DNA of 64,000 bases from Ceriagrion tenellum (GCA_963169105.1 OY720643.1:103799697-103863696), one strand, 5' to 3'; shown: positions 11,956 through 24,692, numbered from the stretch's first letter. A program made the numbers and translations. Notes: generated by a model not told the origin, from the sequence alone.

Positions 11956-12514
11956 CCTCAATTGCATCTCGTCGGGCCATACAACTCAACCAAGGAGTTT
12001 CCAGCTCCTGTTTGAATTTTCACCGGGAAGTTGATCGAGGCTTAAGTGCTCGGCAGTTCAAAAAATAAGTATTACTCTCAGGCCGCACGTGATAATTTTT
12101 TTTGTCATCGCTGCGAGATTAAATTCGCGATCCGGCGGGAATATGATCGGAACACTTATTTTCTATGAGAATGTGACCTCATTTACCTCCTCTCTCTCTC
12201 TCTCTCTCTCCATCTCTTGTTTGAAATTTCCATTTTTTTGTGTCGTTACCGAACACTACTTTCGCTCGTAATGCGGAGAACGAGTTCCCCGTTGTTTTGC
12301 TTGAGAATTTCTCGAGTCGGTGCCGGCCCCGAGGCGTGGACAAAAGCCACCGAGGTAGACGGACTGTGGCTTATTTCCCGTTCACGCTACTATCGCACGT
12401 ACGTACAATGGTGGGCTGTATTCGTTCCGTGATTGCACAGTCGTACCATGGTAATCCATAGTTTCCTAACGCTGTCACTTGGGAGTGGTAAGATTTTGGA
12501 CATTTGGGACCCTG

Positions 12515-13178
12515 GCATTAGAATAGAAAATAGTCTTTATTGTTCTGGGACTTTAAGTCCCCTGGAACATAAAAAAGAAATAAATACATGCCATAACATA
12601 AAAGATTACAAAACACTAAGCAATTTTCCATAGGTAATCAGTCATGTTTCTCTTGAACATCGAAATTGTCATAGAGGTTCTAACATTTACCGGTAAACAA
12701 TTCCATAACTTGCAGGAGGAAATTAGGAAAGAGTGCTCACATAATAAGGTATGGAATTTAGGGACTAAAAATAACTCAGTGACACGAGTTGATCTTTTTC
12801 CTGTATCTACATTACATATAAAATTTTCAAGCAAATAGGTGGGGTTTTTGGATTTCAGGACCTTGAACACGTATAAAGCCTTTTGCAGTTTCCGGCGTTT
12901 ATCCAATTTCAGCCATTCAATTTTTTCGCAATAAGGCGTGACGTGTTCATCATAGCGGATGTTGAAAACAAAACGCAGACAGGAGTTTTGAAGACGCTGC
13001 AGCTTAATGCACAGTTCTGAGTTAACATCTGAGAAAATGATTGAACAATAGTCAAAATATGGGAATACCAGAGTTTGAACCAGCTTCTGGCGAAGTGAAA
13101 TTGGGAGCAGATGCCTGAAGTGCTTCAATTGGTACATAGTCTTATACACATTGTTAGATATAGCTTTAACGTGCTATA
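12515..13178 (-). mobile_element. Non-LTR retrotransposon (family B) RT C-terminal fragment
   Basis: A minus-strand frame of about 177 residues (12616-13149, open further upstream to about 13178) has the layout of Jockey/CR1-type reverse-transcriptase C-termini. It shows LPISLRQKLVQTLVFPYFDY, then LQRLQNSCLRFVFNIR and a terminal KLWNCLP ... FKRNMTDYL segment. The 5' part is missing and a non-coding 3' region extends to about 12515. Absence of internal stops over 177 codons suggests it is among the younger relics here. Expressed activity is not implied, because the palm domain and endonuclease are absent. Confidence 0.8.
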
Positions 13179-13179
13179 A

Positions 13180-13880
13180 AACGGGCATTAAAGATTTAAC
13201 AAAAAAAATACAAAGAAAAGCAGCACGCTTCGTTAAAACTGCTACGAGCGAACATATAGTTTCACTACTTTTAAAGGAATAAAGGTGGAAGCCCGTAGAG
13301 TAGGGGTGGCCACCTTGAACATTTTTCCTGCCCGCGAGATTCATCACATTTTAATACAATAACTTTAACTCAGTAATAATAACCCATTATGTTTCAATTT
13401 TTCACTCCAAAAAATGTCTATAGTGGGTCTAAATATAATATGGGGATATATAATTTTGTGTGCGGCCCGCGGAGTTATGATGCATTTCCAAAGTGGCCCT
13501 CAAGATCATTTTGGCTGGCCACCCCTGCCCTAGAGTCTCGGAGGCTACACGCTAGGCTTAGCTTGCTTGAGAAATTCAGATCTGGCGAGTTTCAGAGCGA
13601 CATAGAATATTATCATGACGCCTCACCACATCTCTAGGTCTGACAGAAACGATTAAACAAGAGACATACATTGCCGTACAGATTGGTACAAAAACTCGTT
13701 CTTTCCGCGCACAATTAGCGACCACAATAAAAACTGAGCTCCACTAAACACACTGCCATAATACCCGTCACCATTTCACCTCTCAAAACCTTATACTTAA
13801 CAATATTTACACGGCTGGTGTCCTAACACCCCCTGCCACACGCCCCTAAGGCGGCTCGCAGGATAGTAGGCCGATGTAGA
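13180..13880 (+). mobile_element. Non-LTR retrotransposon 3' fragment (family A), split by a hAT MITE
   Basis: Plus-strand remnant with RT C-terminal similarity. TRRLHARLSLLEKFRSGEF is readable after the insertion, followed by a serine/arginine stretch typical of this region, then a 3' end with CACCCCCTGCCACACGCCCC and a GATGTAGATGTA tail. It is interrupted at 13301-13527 by a hAT-type MITE; the flanks re-join cleanly when compared with the copy at 18.7 kb. Confidence 0.8.
13301..13527. mobile_element. hAT-type MITE, 227 bp
   Basis: Ends TAGGGGTGGCCA and TGGCCACCCCTG form an inverted repeat typical of hAT elements. It is flanked by ccgtagag (13293-13300) and ccctagag (13528-13535), an 8-bp target-site duplication with one mismatch. 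It interrupts a family A non-LTR fragment. Confidence 0.85.
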
Positions 13881-13974
13881 TGTAAAGCTCTGGTGTTGCG
13901 AGCGGAAACCGGAAATGCTGAATTTGTTTATAATTAAGTACTCTTACCAGAGAAAGGTAGGTTTCTTATAATGT

Positions 13975-14400
13975 TAGAGAAAATCCTCCCGGTTTTCTAC
14001 ACTTTCGAGGTCGTGTCTACCTCTGGTATTTCCTTTTTCGCCTCGGGATGCGATCTACCCTTCTTCATCCTGTCCATGAAACCTATTCTCCTTCTTCCCC
14101 TTTTCCGCTTGCCCAACATTCTTCCCTCTATCACATTCTTGAGCAGCCCATCGCCTCTTATTACTTCCTCCAGTCACTCACCCTGCCTATCCCGGATTTC
14201 ATTCATAAGTTTCCCTTCTTCGCCCACCATCTCAAGCACTTCCTCGTTTGCCTACCTTTCCGTCCACCTAACCTTCTCCGTATCCACATCTCAAACGCCT
14301 GCAGCTTAATCTCGTCCTCATTTTTGAGGGTCCACGTTTCTGCCCCATACAACGCTACGCTCCATGTCAGGCTCTTCACCCAAGTAATGGAGAGGTGCTA
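13975..14400 (-). mobile_element. Non-LTR element relic (endonuclease-reverse-transcriptase family D), degraded
   Basis: The minus strand encodes broken pieces of the RT C-terminal region seen elsewhere in the window (family D). Its 3' side matches the 3' side of the copy at about 54.1-54.9 kb. Several stops and frame shifts are present. It abuts the family A copy that starts near 14402. Confidence 0.65.
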
Positions 14401-14401
14401 C

Positions 14402-15745
14402 TTCTCTCTGTTTCGACCACACCTCGAATGCACCGCGAGTGTTTGAGACCCTGGACCGAAATATTTAACCCAAAAAAATAAATAAAATACAAAAGGAAGC
14501 TGCGCGCTTCGTTAAAGAATAAACTACTACGAGCGAACACATAGTGTTACTCAGATTTTAAATGGATTAGGTTGGGAGTAGGGATTGGAAAATCGATTTC
14601 GATTTTAATCGAAAATCGATAATCACACTCCGATTTTCGATTTAATCGTAGTCGACTTTTTTTTTTTTAAATCCATTCTAGCCGATCGATTTTCGATTTT
14701 TAGCTTGCTACAGCATTGGAATTTTGCCGCCTCGCTTTACTTCGCTCCGCGCTATTTCACTCTGCATCGCTGGTGGGGGAACCTCGGTGGGGAGGCAAAG
14801 TGCATCGGACACCGGCAGGTTGGAGTTGCCAACTGTGGGGCTGCGGATTTTTATTACAATAATTCTAGTCTAGGCGGGGACTCACGCTCAAAAGTAATAC
14901 ATTGTAGACCGCGAGACGAAGATTCGAAATGATAATACGTGTTGACATTGTGCCTTTTTTGTAAACGTTTTCTCAATAAATCGCTTCAGAGCACTCGTCT
15001 TCTTCAAAATAGATTCGTCCAGTCTGAATATCGTCTTCTGCGCATGGGCTACTAAATTATATATAATTTTCTTGTTACATTACCTATATGTATATAAATA
15101 TCTGGTATGGATTATTACTTTCCTGCATACCTTATAAATATCTGTAAAATAATAAATTGTATTAATAAAGTTCACCGTATTCAGTTCTTATCCCTAGTGC
15201 TTCCATTAACCCATATTTAGCATTTTGTTAGAACAGCACATCCGTATTTCAGTAGACAATTACTTTACTATTGAAAAATTTCTATTTTTCGATTATTTTG
15301 AACAAAAAAAAATCGAATTTTTAGACAGTCGATTTTTAAAACCGAAATCGAAAGTCGATTAATCGAAAATCGATTCTGGATTTAAATTTCCAATCCCTAG
15401 TTGGGAGCTGCTAGAGACTCGATAACTTTAGGTTTTTGGAGAAATTCAGAAAATGTGTATATCAAAGCGACACAGGTAGTATCATTTTGACGCCACACTA
15501 CATTTCCAGGTTGAACAGACGCGATAAAATAAGGGAGGTACGTTGCCGAACAGTTAGGCACGAAAATTAGTTCTTTTCTCTCACAATTTGCGATCTTAAT
15601 AATGACTGATCTCTACTTAAAACACTCCCATAATACATGTCACCATTTCACCTCCCGAACCCTCATCCTCAACGCGGCAGGTGTCCTAACACCACATGGT
15701 ACACGCCCATACGGCGCCTCGCGGGGAAGTAGATAGATGTAGGTG
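14402..15745 (+). mobile_element. Non-LTR retrotransposon 3' fragment (family A), split by a hAT element
   Basis: Two parts, 14402-14578 and 15400-15745, form one family A copy. It begins with a FRPHLECTASV-like stretch of the RT tail and ends at the GATGTAG-type tail near 15740. A hAT element with perfect 8-bp target-site duplication separates the parts. Confidence 0.8.
14579..15399. mobile_element. Non-autonomous hAT element, 821 bp
   Basis: Terminal inverted repeat TAGGGATTGGAAA ... TTTCCAATCCCTA, flanked by a perfect 8-bp duplication gttgggag (14571-14578 and 15400-15407). Subterminal regions are packed with overlapping ATCGATTTTCGATT motifs on both sides. No transposase frame was seen. 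The terminal sequence TAGGGAT is shared with the tandem array at 44039-45310. Confidence 0.9.
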
Positions 15746-16285
15746 AATGAAGGAACAGACATGCAATGGGTAACTCCGTTATTTTATCTTTTTAGAGTTG
15801 TTAACGTATTCTGGGACGTGAACCGAAGGACAAAAAATGTTTTCCTTGCTTTCCCGGAAATCTTATTCCTCAAATCTCTTATTAAAGCAGTAAACAACCT
15901 TAAGTGACTAATAAGTCGTTAAGAAGGCGCGATTAGTTTCAGGGAGAGAGGCCTGCGATGTTCGGTTTAGATTCTCATTGAAAACAGTCTGCTCACTCGT
16001 CCAGTGGAAAAAGTAAAATGGACACATAAACCTTTCATTGCGTTAAAATTTTTTTTTTCGAAAAAATTACCGTCCAATAAAAGAATGTTTCTCGCCTATT
16101 ACTAATGAGGATACGGGTCGAACATCACGTATTATTTTTATGAAGAATTCCCCGGTTTCTTGTAATTTAGAATTTTTCGGGTTCTTCCCGCCTTTTTGCT
16201 TATTTGTGGACTAACATTTCGCCGGCATAGCTGTTGGCATCATCAGGTCTGATTGTTCAAGAGATTTGGATGATATATAGTGCCC

Positions 16286-16572
16286 TGGGGCGCTATTCTG
16301 TTTCTATATACGCTATCATAACGCGGTAATTTAATAGCATTAGCTAAGCTTTGCGAAGCACCACGCGCGATTCTGTTTCTTCTGACGTCACGACCATGCG
16401 CACCTAAATCACCTAAATGTTCGCACTGTTGCGACAATACGATAAATAAGCGTTGGACACGCTGAAAAGGCGCGAGATTTGACAAACAGAATTGCATTGT
16501 CGAGAAGCTACTCACTGTTTTACCGCAAGGTCGCAGCGCTAAGGCGTTGTGGGGAAACAGAATCGCACCCCT
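16286..16572. mobile_element. MITE with GGGGCGCTATTCTGTTTC ends
   Basis: About 285 bp, starting GGGGCGCTATTCTGTTTC and ending GAAACAGAATCGCACCCC, an imperfect inverted repeat. A related internal motif (CGCGATTCTGTTTC) recurs near 16367. The target-site duplication is short and ambiguous (TGG on both sides is possible). No frame of interest. Confidence 0.65.
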
Positions 16573-17739
16573 GGTCTATTAAATATCCTTTAGGGTCTAG
16601 TTCGGAGCGCTATGATTGGCTGAGGAGTCGCTCATTCTTGAAATGTTGAAAATCTGTTTGTAAGTAACCAGGAAATTATGTGAGTGACTGTCTTGTTTTA
16701 TTTGATATATGCATAACAGAGTGTAAGTGGACAAAGAAGAGGATAAGTGTCACCTTTGTTTTCGTAAATCAGTCATTTATGAAATATACACAGGGCCTTC
16801 AATTGAACAGGAGCTACTAGAGTTTTGCGTAGGTAATTGCCAGAAATGATTCAGGAATATATTTTGAATGAGTTGATATCATGATTATATCTTATTCTGA
16901 ATTTCTTGTTCTGCCTCTTGTTACGATCTACCTTTTCTTTTAGGATGCGAAATTTAGTCTCGGTTTTTTCTCGTTAGATTCAAAGAAAGCTTAAGGGAGC
17001 TGTATACCACAGCCGAAAAGTTTCCGCAGACGCCTACACGCTTTTATTTTACGGCTCTGTTATGTTACTCAACGTGAATCTGTTTTCAAAGAGCTCGAGA
17101 ATTAAGTTCAATATTTACAATGAGTGTCGTAACTTTTAGCTTTATGATGTCTACATAAGTATTTCGTCCGCGGAAGAAACCTGAATTTGTCGAAAATCAG
17201 GTGATCGCCTTTGTGTGTACGATGTGTATTGATTAAATTCTCGGAGCTTATTGTGAGTGGGAATCCTTCCACTCCATGGAGAATCGTGAAAACGTTGAAA
17301 TGTACGTATAATTACGCCATAGTGAGCGTTCTCTTTTAGCATTTGCAACGCATTGTCCAATGTGCCATCAGTTGGCTGGGGAAGGTGATGGAGGGGCAGG
17401 CAAAGATTTCTCCTAGGCTGCCGTAGAAGCTAGAACTAAGAGGCCGCTTTTGGCTAAGGTGTTGAGCCTCCTTAAGAGACACTAATAATTTTTCATTATC
17501 CGTGTAGAAAAAGCATATTGAATATTAGGGTTACGTTTTTCATATCACGCAAGAGGACGGCATTTCCATTAATTAGCTAAAATATGAATCGAATGACATT
17601 TGAGTCATTTTACAGTGGAACTGCTTTAAATAAAATTAATTAGGTGGCCTCTTCATGCATGAATGAGAGCACTTTTTATGGCTGTGACTTTGATGGTAGT
17701 AGGTACTTATATATGATCGCTGTATATAGCACCTGTTAG

Positions 17740-17913
17740 CAGGGGCGGATCTATGGTGGGGGAGGGGGCTTTAGCCTCTCCCACATTGGGTCGAAACTTA
17801 CACTAGATAAAATCGAAATTATTCTCCGAACACCCCTTCGGCTGGGGGGTATTCCCCTCAGACTCCCGGTTTGCCCCCCCCCCCCCCCTGGACCAAACCT
17901 AGATCCGCCACTG
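17740..17913. mobile_element. hAT-type MITE, 174 bp
   Basis: Ends CAGGGGCGGATCTATGG and CCTAGATCCGCCACTG. Flanked by a perfect 8-bp duplication cctgttag (17732-17739 and 17914-17921). A poly-C tract lies near its right end. Confidence 0.9.
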
Positions 17914-18503
17914 CCTGTTAGATTGTTAAAAAATCAATTTCATGAAAAAAGAGAGCAAACTGCATACTGGTCATGTAACTACTTCTAGGGTTTTTTCACA
18001 TGTAAAAAGAAAAAGCTCATCGGTTTCCATATTCTTAACCAATGTTCATTCATGTGTGTCCATGCTGAATTGCTCCTGGATTGGTATTTGACGTTGGCGC
18101 GAGAGTGAACTGGTTTATTCAAGACGCGACGCATTCCGCTGAGGCCCCATTCGATGAAGCGCGACCCATTGGACACCACCGCACACCAAATGACAAGTAG
18201 CATGGGACTGTTAAATGGGCCTCACGCCAAGCAGGAAACGAGTGCAGATTTTTCTTCTTCCGCGTGAGATCCCTCTTGTCACTTCGAAACTGTGTTGTTG
18301 GGGGCTTTCTCTTGAAGGTGGCCGGAACGATTTTTGCACAGTTTCGCGTTAAACTGTGCATACATGCTGTCACTTCAAGCATATCGTGGGGAACACGTAT
18401 GCAAAATATATGCAGCATAGCATTATAGAAACTAGGATTTATCAAGCGTATAATAGGAAAGTCCTCGGATGAGGAAGTAAAAGAGAGATGCTAATTCGTT
18501 CTT

Positions 18504-19085
18504 GTTTGGCCCCGCCTCGAATATGCCTGGAGAAGTTGGGACCCTGGACAGAAAGATTTCACCAAAAAATTAAATACGTTAAATTATTCAAATAAAATAA
18601 ATATTTAATGATATATTAAATTAATAATAAATAATAAAATGAATAATAAAAGGAAAGCTACGAGCTTCGTCAACAAACTGCTACGGTCGAACGTATAGTG
18701 TTTCACAACTTTTAGAGGGATTAAGGTGGGAGCCCCTAGAGGCTCGAAGGCTACGCGCTAGATTTAGTTTGCTTGAGAAACTCAAAGCGGGTGTGTTTCA
18801 GGGCGACAGAGGGAATATCATTTTCATGCTACGTCTATGTCATGCCATGTCTATATGTCCAACAGATGCTATGAAATAAGATAGGTACATTACCCAACAG
18901 ATACCTACAAGAATTCGGTCATTCCACGCACAATAAGTGACCGTAATAAAACGGGAGCTCCACTTAAAACACTCTCATAATACCCTTCACCATTTCGCTT
19001 CCCAAAAATGTACACATTTACACGGCTGGTGTCCTAACACCCCTTGCCGCGCGCTCATGCGGTTGCGCACAAAATTATATGTAGA
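18504..19085 (+). mobile_element. Non-LTR retrotransposon 3' fragment (family A)
   Basis: Plus-strand copy with the same order as the others: RPRLEYA-like RT tail start, LRFSLLEKLKAG-like segment, CACCCCTTGCC block, and an ATGTAGAT end. An AT-rich expansion (about 18570-18650) lies inside it. Frames are broken. Confidence 0.75.
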
Positions 19086-19335
19086 TTATTAGGTAATATC
19101 TATAGATAAAAGTGCAAAAAATTTCACCTTGCCGATTTGATGTTTTGACAAATAAATACAATTTTAAGACTTAGCTTTATGGCACATGACGAGTTCGTCG
19201 TAGTAATTCTATTACTTATGCACAATTTTCCTTCTAAACGCAAAATAATACATGTCATGTAAATTTAATGTGTCGTATCGGATATCAAGGTGTCTCGCCG
19301 ATTCAAAAACTAAATTTTAAATACTATAATTTGTT

Positions 19336-19545
19336 ACTGTCGGCCCCCGTGGCGGCGGGGTTAAGTCCTCGCCTGTCAGTCCGAGGGTCGCGGGTTCGAG
19401 TCCCGATTGGGTGGTTTTTCACCACTCAGGACATAGGTGTCGTTGTTCGTCTATTGTTAATTGTTATTCACCCGATGTATAAGGCCTTTGTTGTGCTGTT
19501 TTCGGGAGTGTGAGTATAACTAAAATAAAAATAATTAAAAAATTT
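19336..19545 (+). mobile_element. tRNA-derived SINE, plus strand
   Basis: Begins TGTCGGCCCCCGTGGCGGCG and contains a clear RNA polymerase III B box (GGTTCGAGTCCC) about 60 bp in, with a degraded A-box region before it. The tRNA-unrelated body runs on to an A/T-rich tail. A minus-strand copy is at 39242-39437 and a related family is tandemly repeated at 57857-59424. It is not a functional tRNA, since no acceptor stem closes around the B box. Confidence 0.8.
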
Positions 19546-21220
19546 ACGCCTAAATTTTGTACCCAGCTCCGAAAATTGGATTCATAACCTGCTTTAATTA
19601 AAGGAATAGCTTTGAATCATGATTCATCCATGATTTCCATCGATGCTGTTATGATGAGTTCCACCGCCATTACGTATGTGCTTCAATGATGTGGACATAT
19701 AATTTATTTTCGACGAATTTGAAGTGTTATGAAAAGTATGCCCTCAATGACCCACGGTTACCGTCCAAGTCGACGTAAATTTGCTGGAGGGATCTTGATC
19801 TGTGCATAGATTTGCTCGTAACTTTTCATGCTTTGTCTTATTAACTATATAGTCTCATGGTGTATAAAGTGCATTTAACCGATTCCGTTTTTTTGGCGTT
19901 TCAATTGCATTTTTAACTCGTGACCTCATGGAACATGATGTAGCTATATTGCGGAGCAGTTTTTATATTGTTTTAAATATTGGCGTATATTGCAGATTAT
20001 CTTCTAAACGAGGGTTAAAATCGAAAAAGTTAAAAAAAGTCGATTAGGCTTCGATTTATCGCAATCGATAGCTTTATATGGGATTATATGGGAAACGGGA
20101 AAAATTTTAGTGTGGACCTTTTTTCTATCGTTCATTAAAATATGAAATAATTGAGCTACAAGACTGATTCTTTCACAAATAAGAGGATGGATGTTTGAAA
20201 AATCTTATTCTTGCAATCGATTTTTCCCCACCTACTCCAAAACTGATATTTTTAAACTTTTATTTGGGATTTTAGAAATTTTTTCACTTTCGTTGCTATG
20301 GATATATTTCTCCATTGTCGCCGGGCCGAGTGTCGATTCGAGGTTTGGAACTCAGCGAGGCGGGCCAGATTCAGGGGAGGGTTAGATTTATTTGTCGATA
20401 TTGTGTAAAAGTTAAAAAAAGTCGTTTAGGCTTCGAGTTATTGCAATCGATAGCTTTACATATATGAGTTAGGTACACTAAGTGCATGTTATTTAGTCTT
20501 CTATATACCATTTTTTGTGCTGCTAAGTACTGCGTATAATTTCTTCAAATTTTTCTTAACCTCTACCGTAGCTTTGATGGCCAATTTCAACCAACCAAGT
20601 TTCGTGATATTGCAGCTTTCATTAAAATAACATGCAGTCAATGGAGAAGATTGGAAGAGAAAAATTAAATATGAAAATTAGTATATGAAAAATCTCGATT
20701 CCGATCGAATTTATATGGTGAAATTATTCATGTGAGCTCTTATTAAGTATGCTGTACTGAAATGAAATATCTAACGTAGAAGAGCGTCTTATATGCCGTC
20801 AAATGAGGTTATGATGATCTTCCAGTGGTTCTACGTTCATTTCGGTATACTGATTATAGTATTTTGAAAAGTCTTTAATAAACGGATGACATACAATACA
20901 TAAGTTTGTACTAGAACTGTCTGGTATCCATACCTCATGGGACGTGTATTTCATTTTCGAGAATTATACTTTTCTTTGCTTGCATGTAGCACGCAGACTT
21001 GAGAGCTTACATTTTTTTCCTTATTTAAAGAGTCTCATCATATAACACTTCCCCCCTGCTTGCAAATTGCAAGCACCCATTTACTCGTTATTTATTTATT
21101 GGCGTTGCTGGAATGTACCTATGTGGCACTCTGATTCCAAGATTCGATAACAAATGGAATCATCGATTTAGTTTTGTCAAAATTCCTAATGCTACCAAAA
21201 GGTGCTCAAAACATGAACCA

Positions 21221-21560
21221 AGGTAGTTTGAACGAAATATCTTTAGAAATAATAGAACACCTGGAAATCAATGAATTACTTATCATTTCAAATGAAAATC
21301 TCACACCCATCCTGAGAAACAAAAATATTAGCCCCTAATCCAACTAATTTCCGAGATTTTTGACGATTAATACCAGCCAGTTTGCGTGGGAAATGGTACG
21401 TGTATGCACTCCACATAGCCTTAATTTAAAAAAATGAGGAATTTCTATTTTTTAGTTCGTATATTTTCGCACTTATTTTTGAAAAAAAATCATATTGTAA
21501 CCTCTGTAATGTTTTCAGAATCACAAAAAAAACATTCCGTTGTGAAGGAAACATAGCGAA
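21221..21560 (-). mobile_element. TTAA-family MITE (GGTAGTTTGAGCG), truncated copy
   Basis: The left end reads AAGGTAGTTTGAACGAAAT and the body follows the order of the 49.1-kb copy through the ACATTCCGTTGTGAAGGA motif, then stops. About 60 percent of the element is present. Confidence 0.6.
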
Positions 21561-22134
21561 ACATGCTACATGAATTAAAAGGAGTGTATTTAGTTAGTTT
21601 AAATAAGATCCAACTGAGTGGCTACTGGGGCGTGTGGCAGGGGGTTTTAGGTTACCAATAATGTTTAATGCAACTGCGCAAAAGAGATACAAGAACCATG
21701 CAGTAATCATGCGTGTAATTAATACTTGCGTGGCAGATTAAGAACAAGCATTATGCACCATGTCAACTACTGTTGTTGCAGAAATTATTAGCACTCGAGT
21801 TCGGGTACGAAGAATACGGTAACGAGAAGACCTACAAAAAACTAATCACACCATAATTTTCCTCTTTTAATTCTGTTATCAAATGATGAATTTATTTATT
21901 CAATGCATTTAAATATTATAGCCATGGATTTAACGTAAAAAGTACCGATTTGGACAGTTTGCGATCAAAGCGCCGAGCGCGCTAACTTTGATAATTCGTA
22001 AATAAAGCATAAGTACTCCTATTATAACCATATTTTAGCAATTGGAAGATAGATATGCTTGCTATACCTCATGTGAGTTTCAGTTTTTTTATCTTTGATA
22101 GGAAAAAAATTATTAGTTTTGTAAAATTCTTGCG

Positions 22135-22316
22135 AGACCAAAATAAACGTGAATTTTAATGTGCCTTTTAATTTCAAGTTGTTAAACCTTCCAGTAATTT
22201 AAGAGGTAATTCAGATGAGATACGGCGGGTTGCGGCAACATTAATTATGGAATGCATTAAGTTATGGACATCAATTAACTATTCGGGTTGCAGGAACACA
22301 TCTACCATATTGTAAA
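22135..22316. repeat. Dispersed repeat, copy 1 of a pair
   Basis: About 182 bp nearly identical to 31051-31233 in the same orientation, starting GAGACCAAA and ending TCTACCATATTGTA. The family is not identified. Confidence 0.7.
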
Positions 22317-22479
22317 ACTGGGGCGTCGTACGCTTTTAGAATTTGGTCGCGTTGTAATCCACATGTCTTGAGCGTATTTCGAGTATTTAATTGTTAAATA
22401 TTTCAATAAATTTGCTTAATTTATATCGAGTGGTATTTATCTTGATCGAAGTGAGTGGTCACTTTGAGCAAATCGCCTC

Positions 22480-22720
22480 GGCAAAGCAGTTCTGTGCTGC
22501 AAACAATACCTGTCAACTTACCGACTTCGAAGTCTCATTGGCCGCCATTATGGTCGCTTATCGTGCGAGGGAAAAACAGCATTTTAAACCTGTATGTTCT
22601 TCAGTGTATTTCTCCGATTTATTTTCGTGATACGATCTACTGTAGCATGTTGAAGTTCATTAGACATTGATAAGTTCATCAGAAAATAATTTGGTTATGC
22701 ATTTCCGTAATAAAATTGAC
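22480..22720. repeat. Dispersed repeat related to the 39.5-41.5-kb fold-back arms
   Basis: Contains GGCCGCCATTATGGTCGCTTA and GCATTTTAAACCTGTATG. Both recur in the left (40136-40200, minus) and right (41336-41480, plus) arms of the large inverted repeat at 39.5-41.5 kb. It looks like a solo arm. Confidence 0.55.
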
Positions 22721-22890
22721 CCTAGTTTTTAGTCCACGGTCAGAAAGCGATTCCTAACCCTATTGTTGCTTGAGAACTGGCTTGCAAAGAACGGGATGAG
22801 AAGAGGTTGGACGTATGCTGATATAAAGTAAAAAGTCGATTTAGGAGTCAGGGCGTGTTAGCACTGTGAGGATTATGCCTTACATCCATT

Positions 22891-23454
22891 TTAAGGTAGT
22901 CCGAGCGAGATAGTTCCCTAGTCAAAATAGAGACCGTATTCGAATTATACGTTTTAATGTCACCAGCTGTAGGACACATGAATTAAATATTGCATTATTA
23001 ATGGTGCAATAGTATAGTTTTATATGACAGAAGTTGTAAGTAACTAAATGAAAATATCTAAATAAGTCTTCAACTTGACTCATTATTTTCGCGCGGTGCG
23101 TTTGAAACTCCTTCAAAACGGAAGGTTTTTTTTGTGATACCCACTGTACCTGTTGCGGTGACAATATGATTAATTTTCAAATTTGGATGAGAAAACATAC
23201 AAACTACACGCTGTTAGTTTTTCTATGACATCTAATTGTTATAAATACCTCATTTTGTAAATAACGTCTCTCTGGAGTGCATACGCGTACTATTTTCCAT
23301 GTAAAAAGGCTGGTATTTTTTGTCAAATATTTCCGAAAGTAATGTGGTGAGGGGTTGAATTTTTGGTGTCATTAAAAGGGTGGTATATTTTTCTTTAAAT
23401 GAGACCAAATTCGTTTTTTCTAGATAAAATAATTTTTCGCTCATACGACCTTAA
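22891..23454. mobile_element. TTAA-family MITE (GGTAGTYYGAGCG), full copy
   Basis: Bounded by TTAA at 22891-22894 and 23451-23454 with inverted ends GGTAGTCCGAGCGA and TCGCTCATACGACC. About 560 bp. The same family is at 21221, 27380, 48375, 49128, 49685 and about 50405. TTAA target sites suggest a piggyBac-like mechanism, but the terminal bases are GG rather than CCC. Small open frames across it have no recognisable domain. Confidence 0.75.
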
Positions 23455-23486
23455 ACGGTAGATTACCCTTATCCACCGTTCAATTC

Positions 23487-24008
23487 TAAGATTGGTTGAC
23501 CGCAGCCCTCCCCCCTTCCCTATCTAATGCTAGGTCTCATACTTCCTGGTATATCTTCCTATTTACTTCCCTATCTAATTCTGTCCATGAGCTTATTTCT
23601 TGGTCGTCCACTGAAGACTTTTCCCTCCATTTACCTTCAATTATGTTCTTCACAAACCCATTGTGCCTTCGGGTGTGTCCAAGGCATCTGCTTCTTCTTC
23701 TCTGCATGGTCCTTTCCTCTCATACTCCCCAGTAAACTTCATCATTTCTTATTATGTCCGTCCAATTTATCTTCATAATCCTCCTCCAGCACCAGGTTCC
23801 TAAGGCTTCTAGTCTGTTTTGGTCTGGTTTTCCAATGGTCCATGCCTCCGATCCATAAAATGCCACACCCCACGTGAATGTTTTCACATCCCGTTTCCCA
23901 GTTTGTAGTCCTATCTTATTTGAACCCAATAGTTGTCTTTTAACCATGAACTCTGCCTTAGCTTGGGCTATCCTTCGCATAATGTCCGTCCCGCGTGATG
24001 GTACTTCC
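23487..24008 (-). mobile_element. Non-LTR element relic (family D), minus strand
   Basis: The minus-strand frame includes AQAKAEFMVKRQLL, then VKTFTWGVAFYGSEAWTIGK and WCWRRIMKINWTD. This is the diagnostic C-terminal segment of widespread arthropod endonuclease-reverse-transcriptase proteins. The 3' end carries the family's TTGGTTGACYGCAGCCCTCC block. 5'-truncated and frame-broken. Confidence 0.8.
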
Positions 24009-24011
24009 GAG

Positions 24012-24692
24012 GTAGGTGAAGGATTCTACTGAAATGAATTAAGATCGAAGAATATTAATTGACTGAAAAAAATGTCCAAGGTGCGCACCCAATGACCCGC
24101 GAATGCCACTCCATTCAACTGAAGAGGAAATATTCCAGGAGTCATAATATCGAGGGATAGTGCAGTAAAATGCGAATTGAATTATAAGTGAAAGGGACAG
24201 GATGAGGTAAGGGCATAATGGAGGAAATTGTTAAAGGTGAGCCACTTTCCTTGCCCTGACAGGAATAAATTAGCTCTTTAAGACTAAGCAAATTTAGGAA
24301 TTGGCTCGATACTTAGGTATGTTCAAACGTTAATTAATGGAAGGTACCGAGGAAGATTCCGATGTAGGTGAAGGATTCCACTAAAATGAAATAAGACTGC
24401 AGAATATCGTTTGACTGAATAAAATTTCCCAGATTCGCACCCAATGACCCGCGAATACCACTCCATTCAACTGAAGAGGAAATATTCCAGGAGTCTTAAT
24501 ATCGAGGGATTGTGCAGTAAAATACGAATTGAATTATAAGTGAAAGGAACAGGAGGAGGTAAGGGCATAATGGAGGAAATTGTTAAAGGTGAGCCACTTT
24601 CCTTGCCCTGACAGGGATAAATTAGCCCTTTAAGACAAAGCAAATTTAGGAATTGGCGTGATACGTAGGTATGTTTAAACGTTAACCAATGG
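24012..24692. repeat. Tandem direct duplication, period about 352 bp
   Basis: A block starting GTAGGTGAAGGATTC at 24012 recurs at 24364, with high similarity through ACCCAATGACCCGCGAAT and GACAGGRATAAATTAG to the end near 24692. Two units. No function assigned. Confidence 0.8.

Noticed and set aside
19336..19420. Possible tRNA gene (GGTTCGAGTCCC B box)
   Set aside because: No closed cloverleaf or acceptor stem. The segment continues into a SINE body with an A/T tail and has related copies at 39242 and 57857.
22922..23164. Conserved-looking small protein repeated at 27330-27608 and 49680-49940 (KKPSVLKEFQTHR...)
   Set aside because: The similarity comes from copies of the TTAA-family MITE. 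The frames do not stay open the same way in each copy and have no domain.
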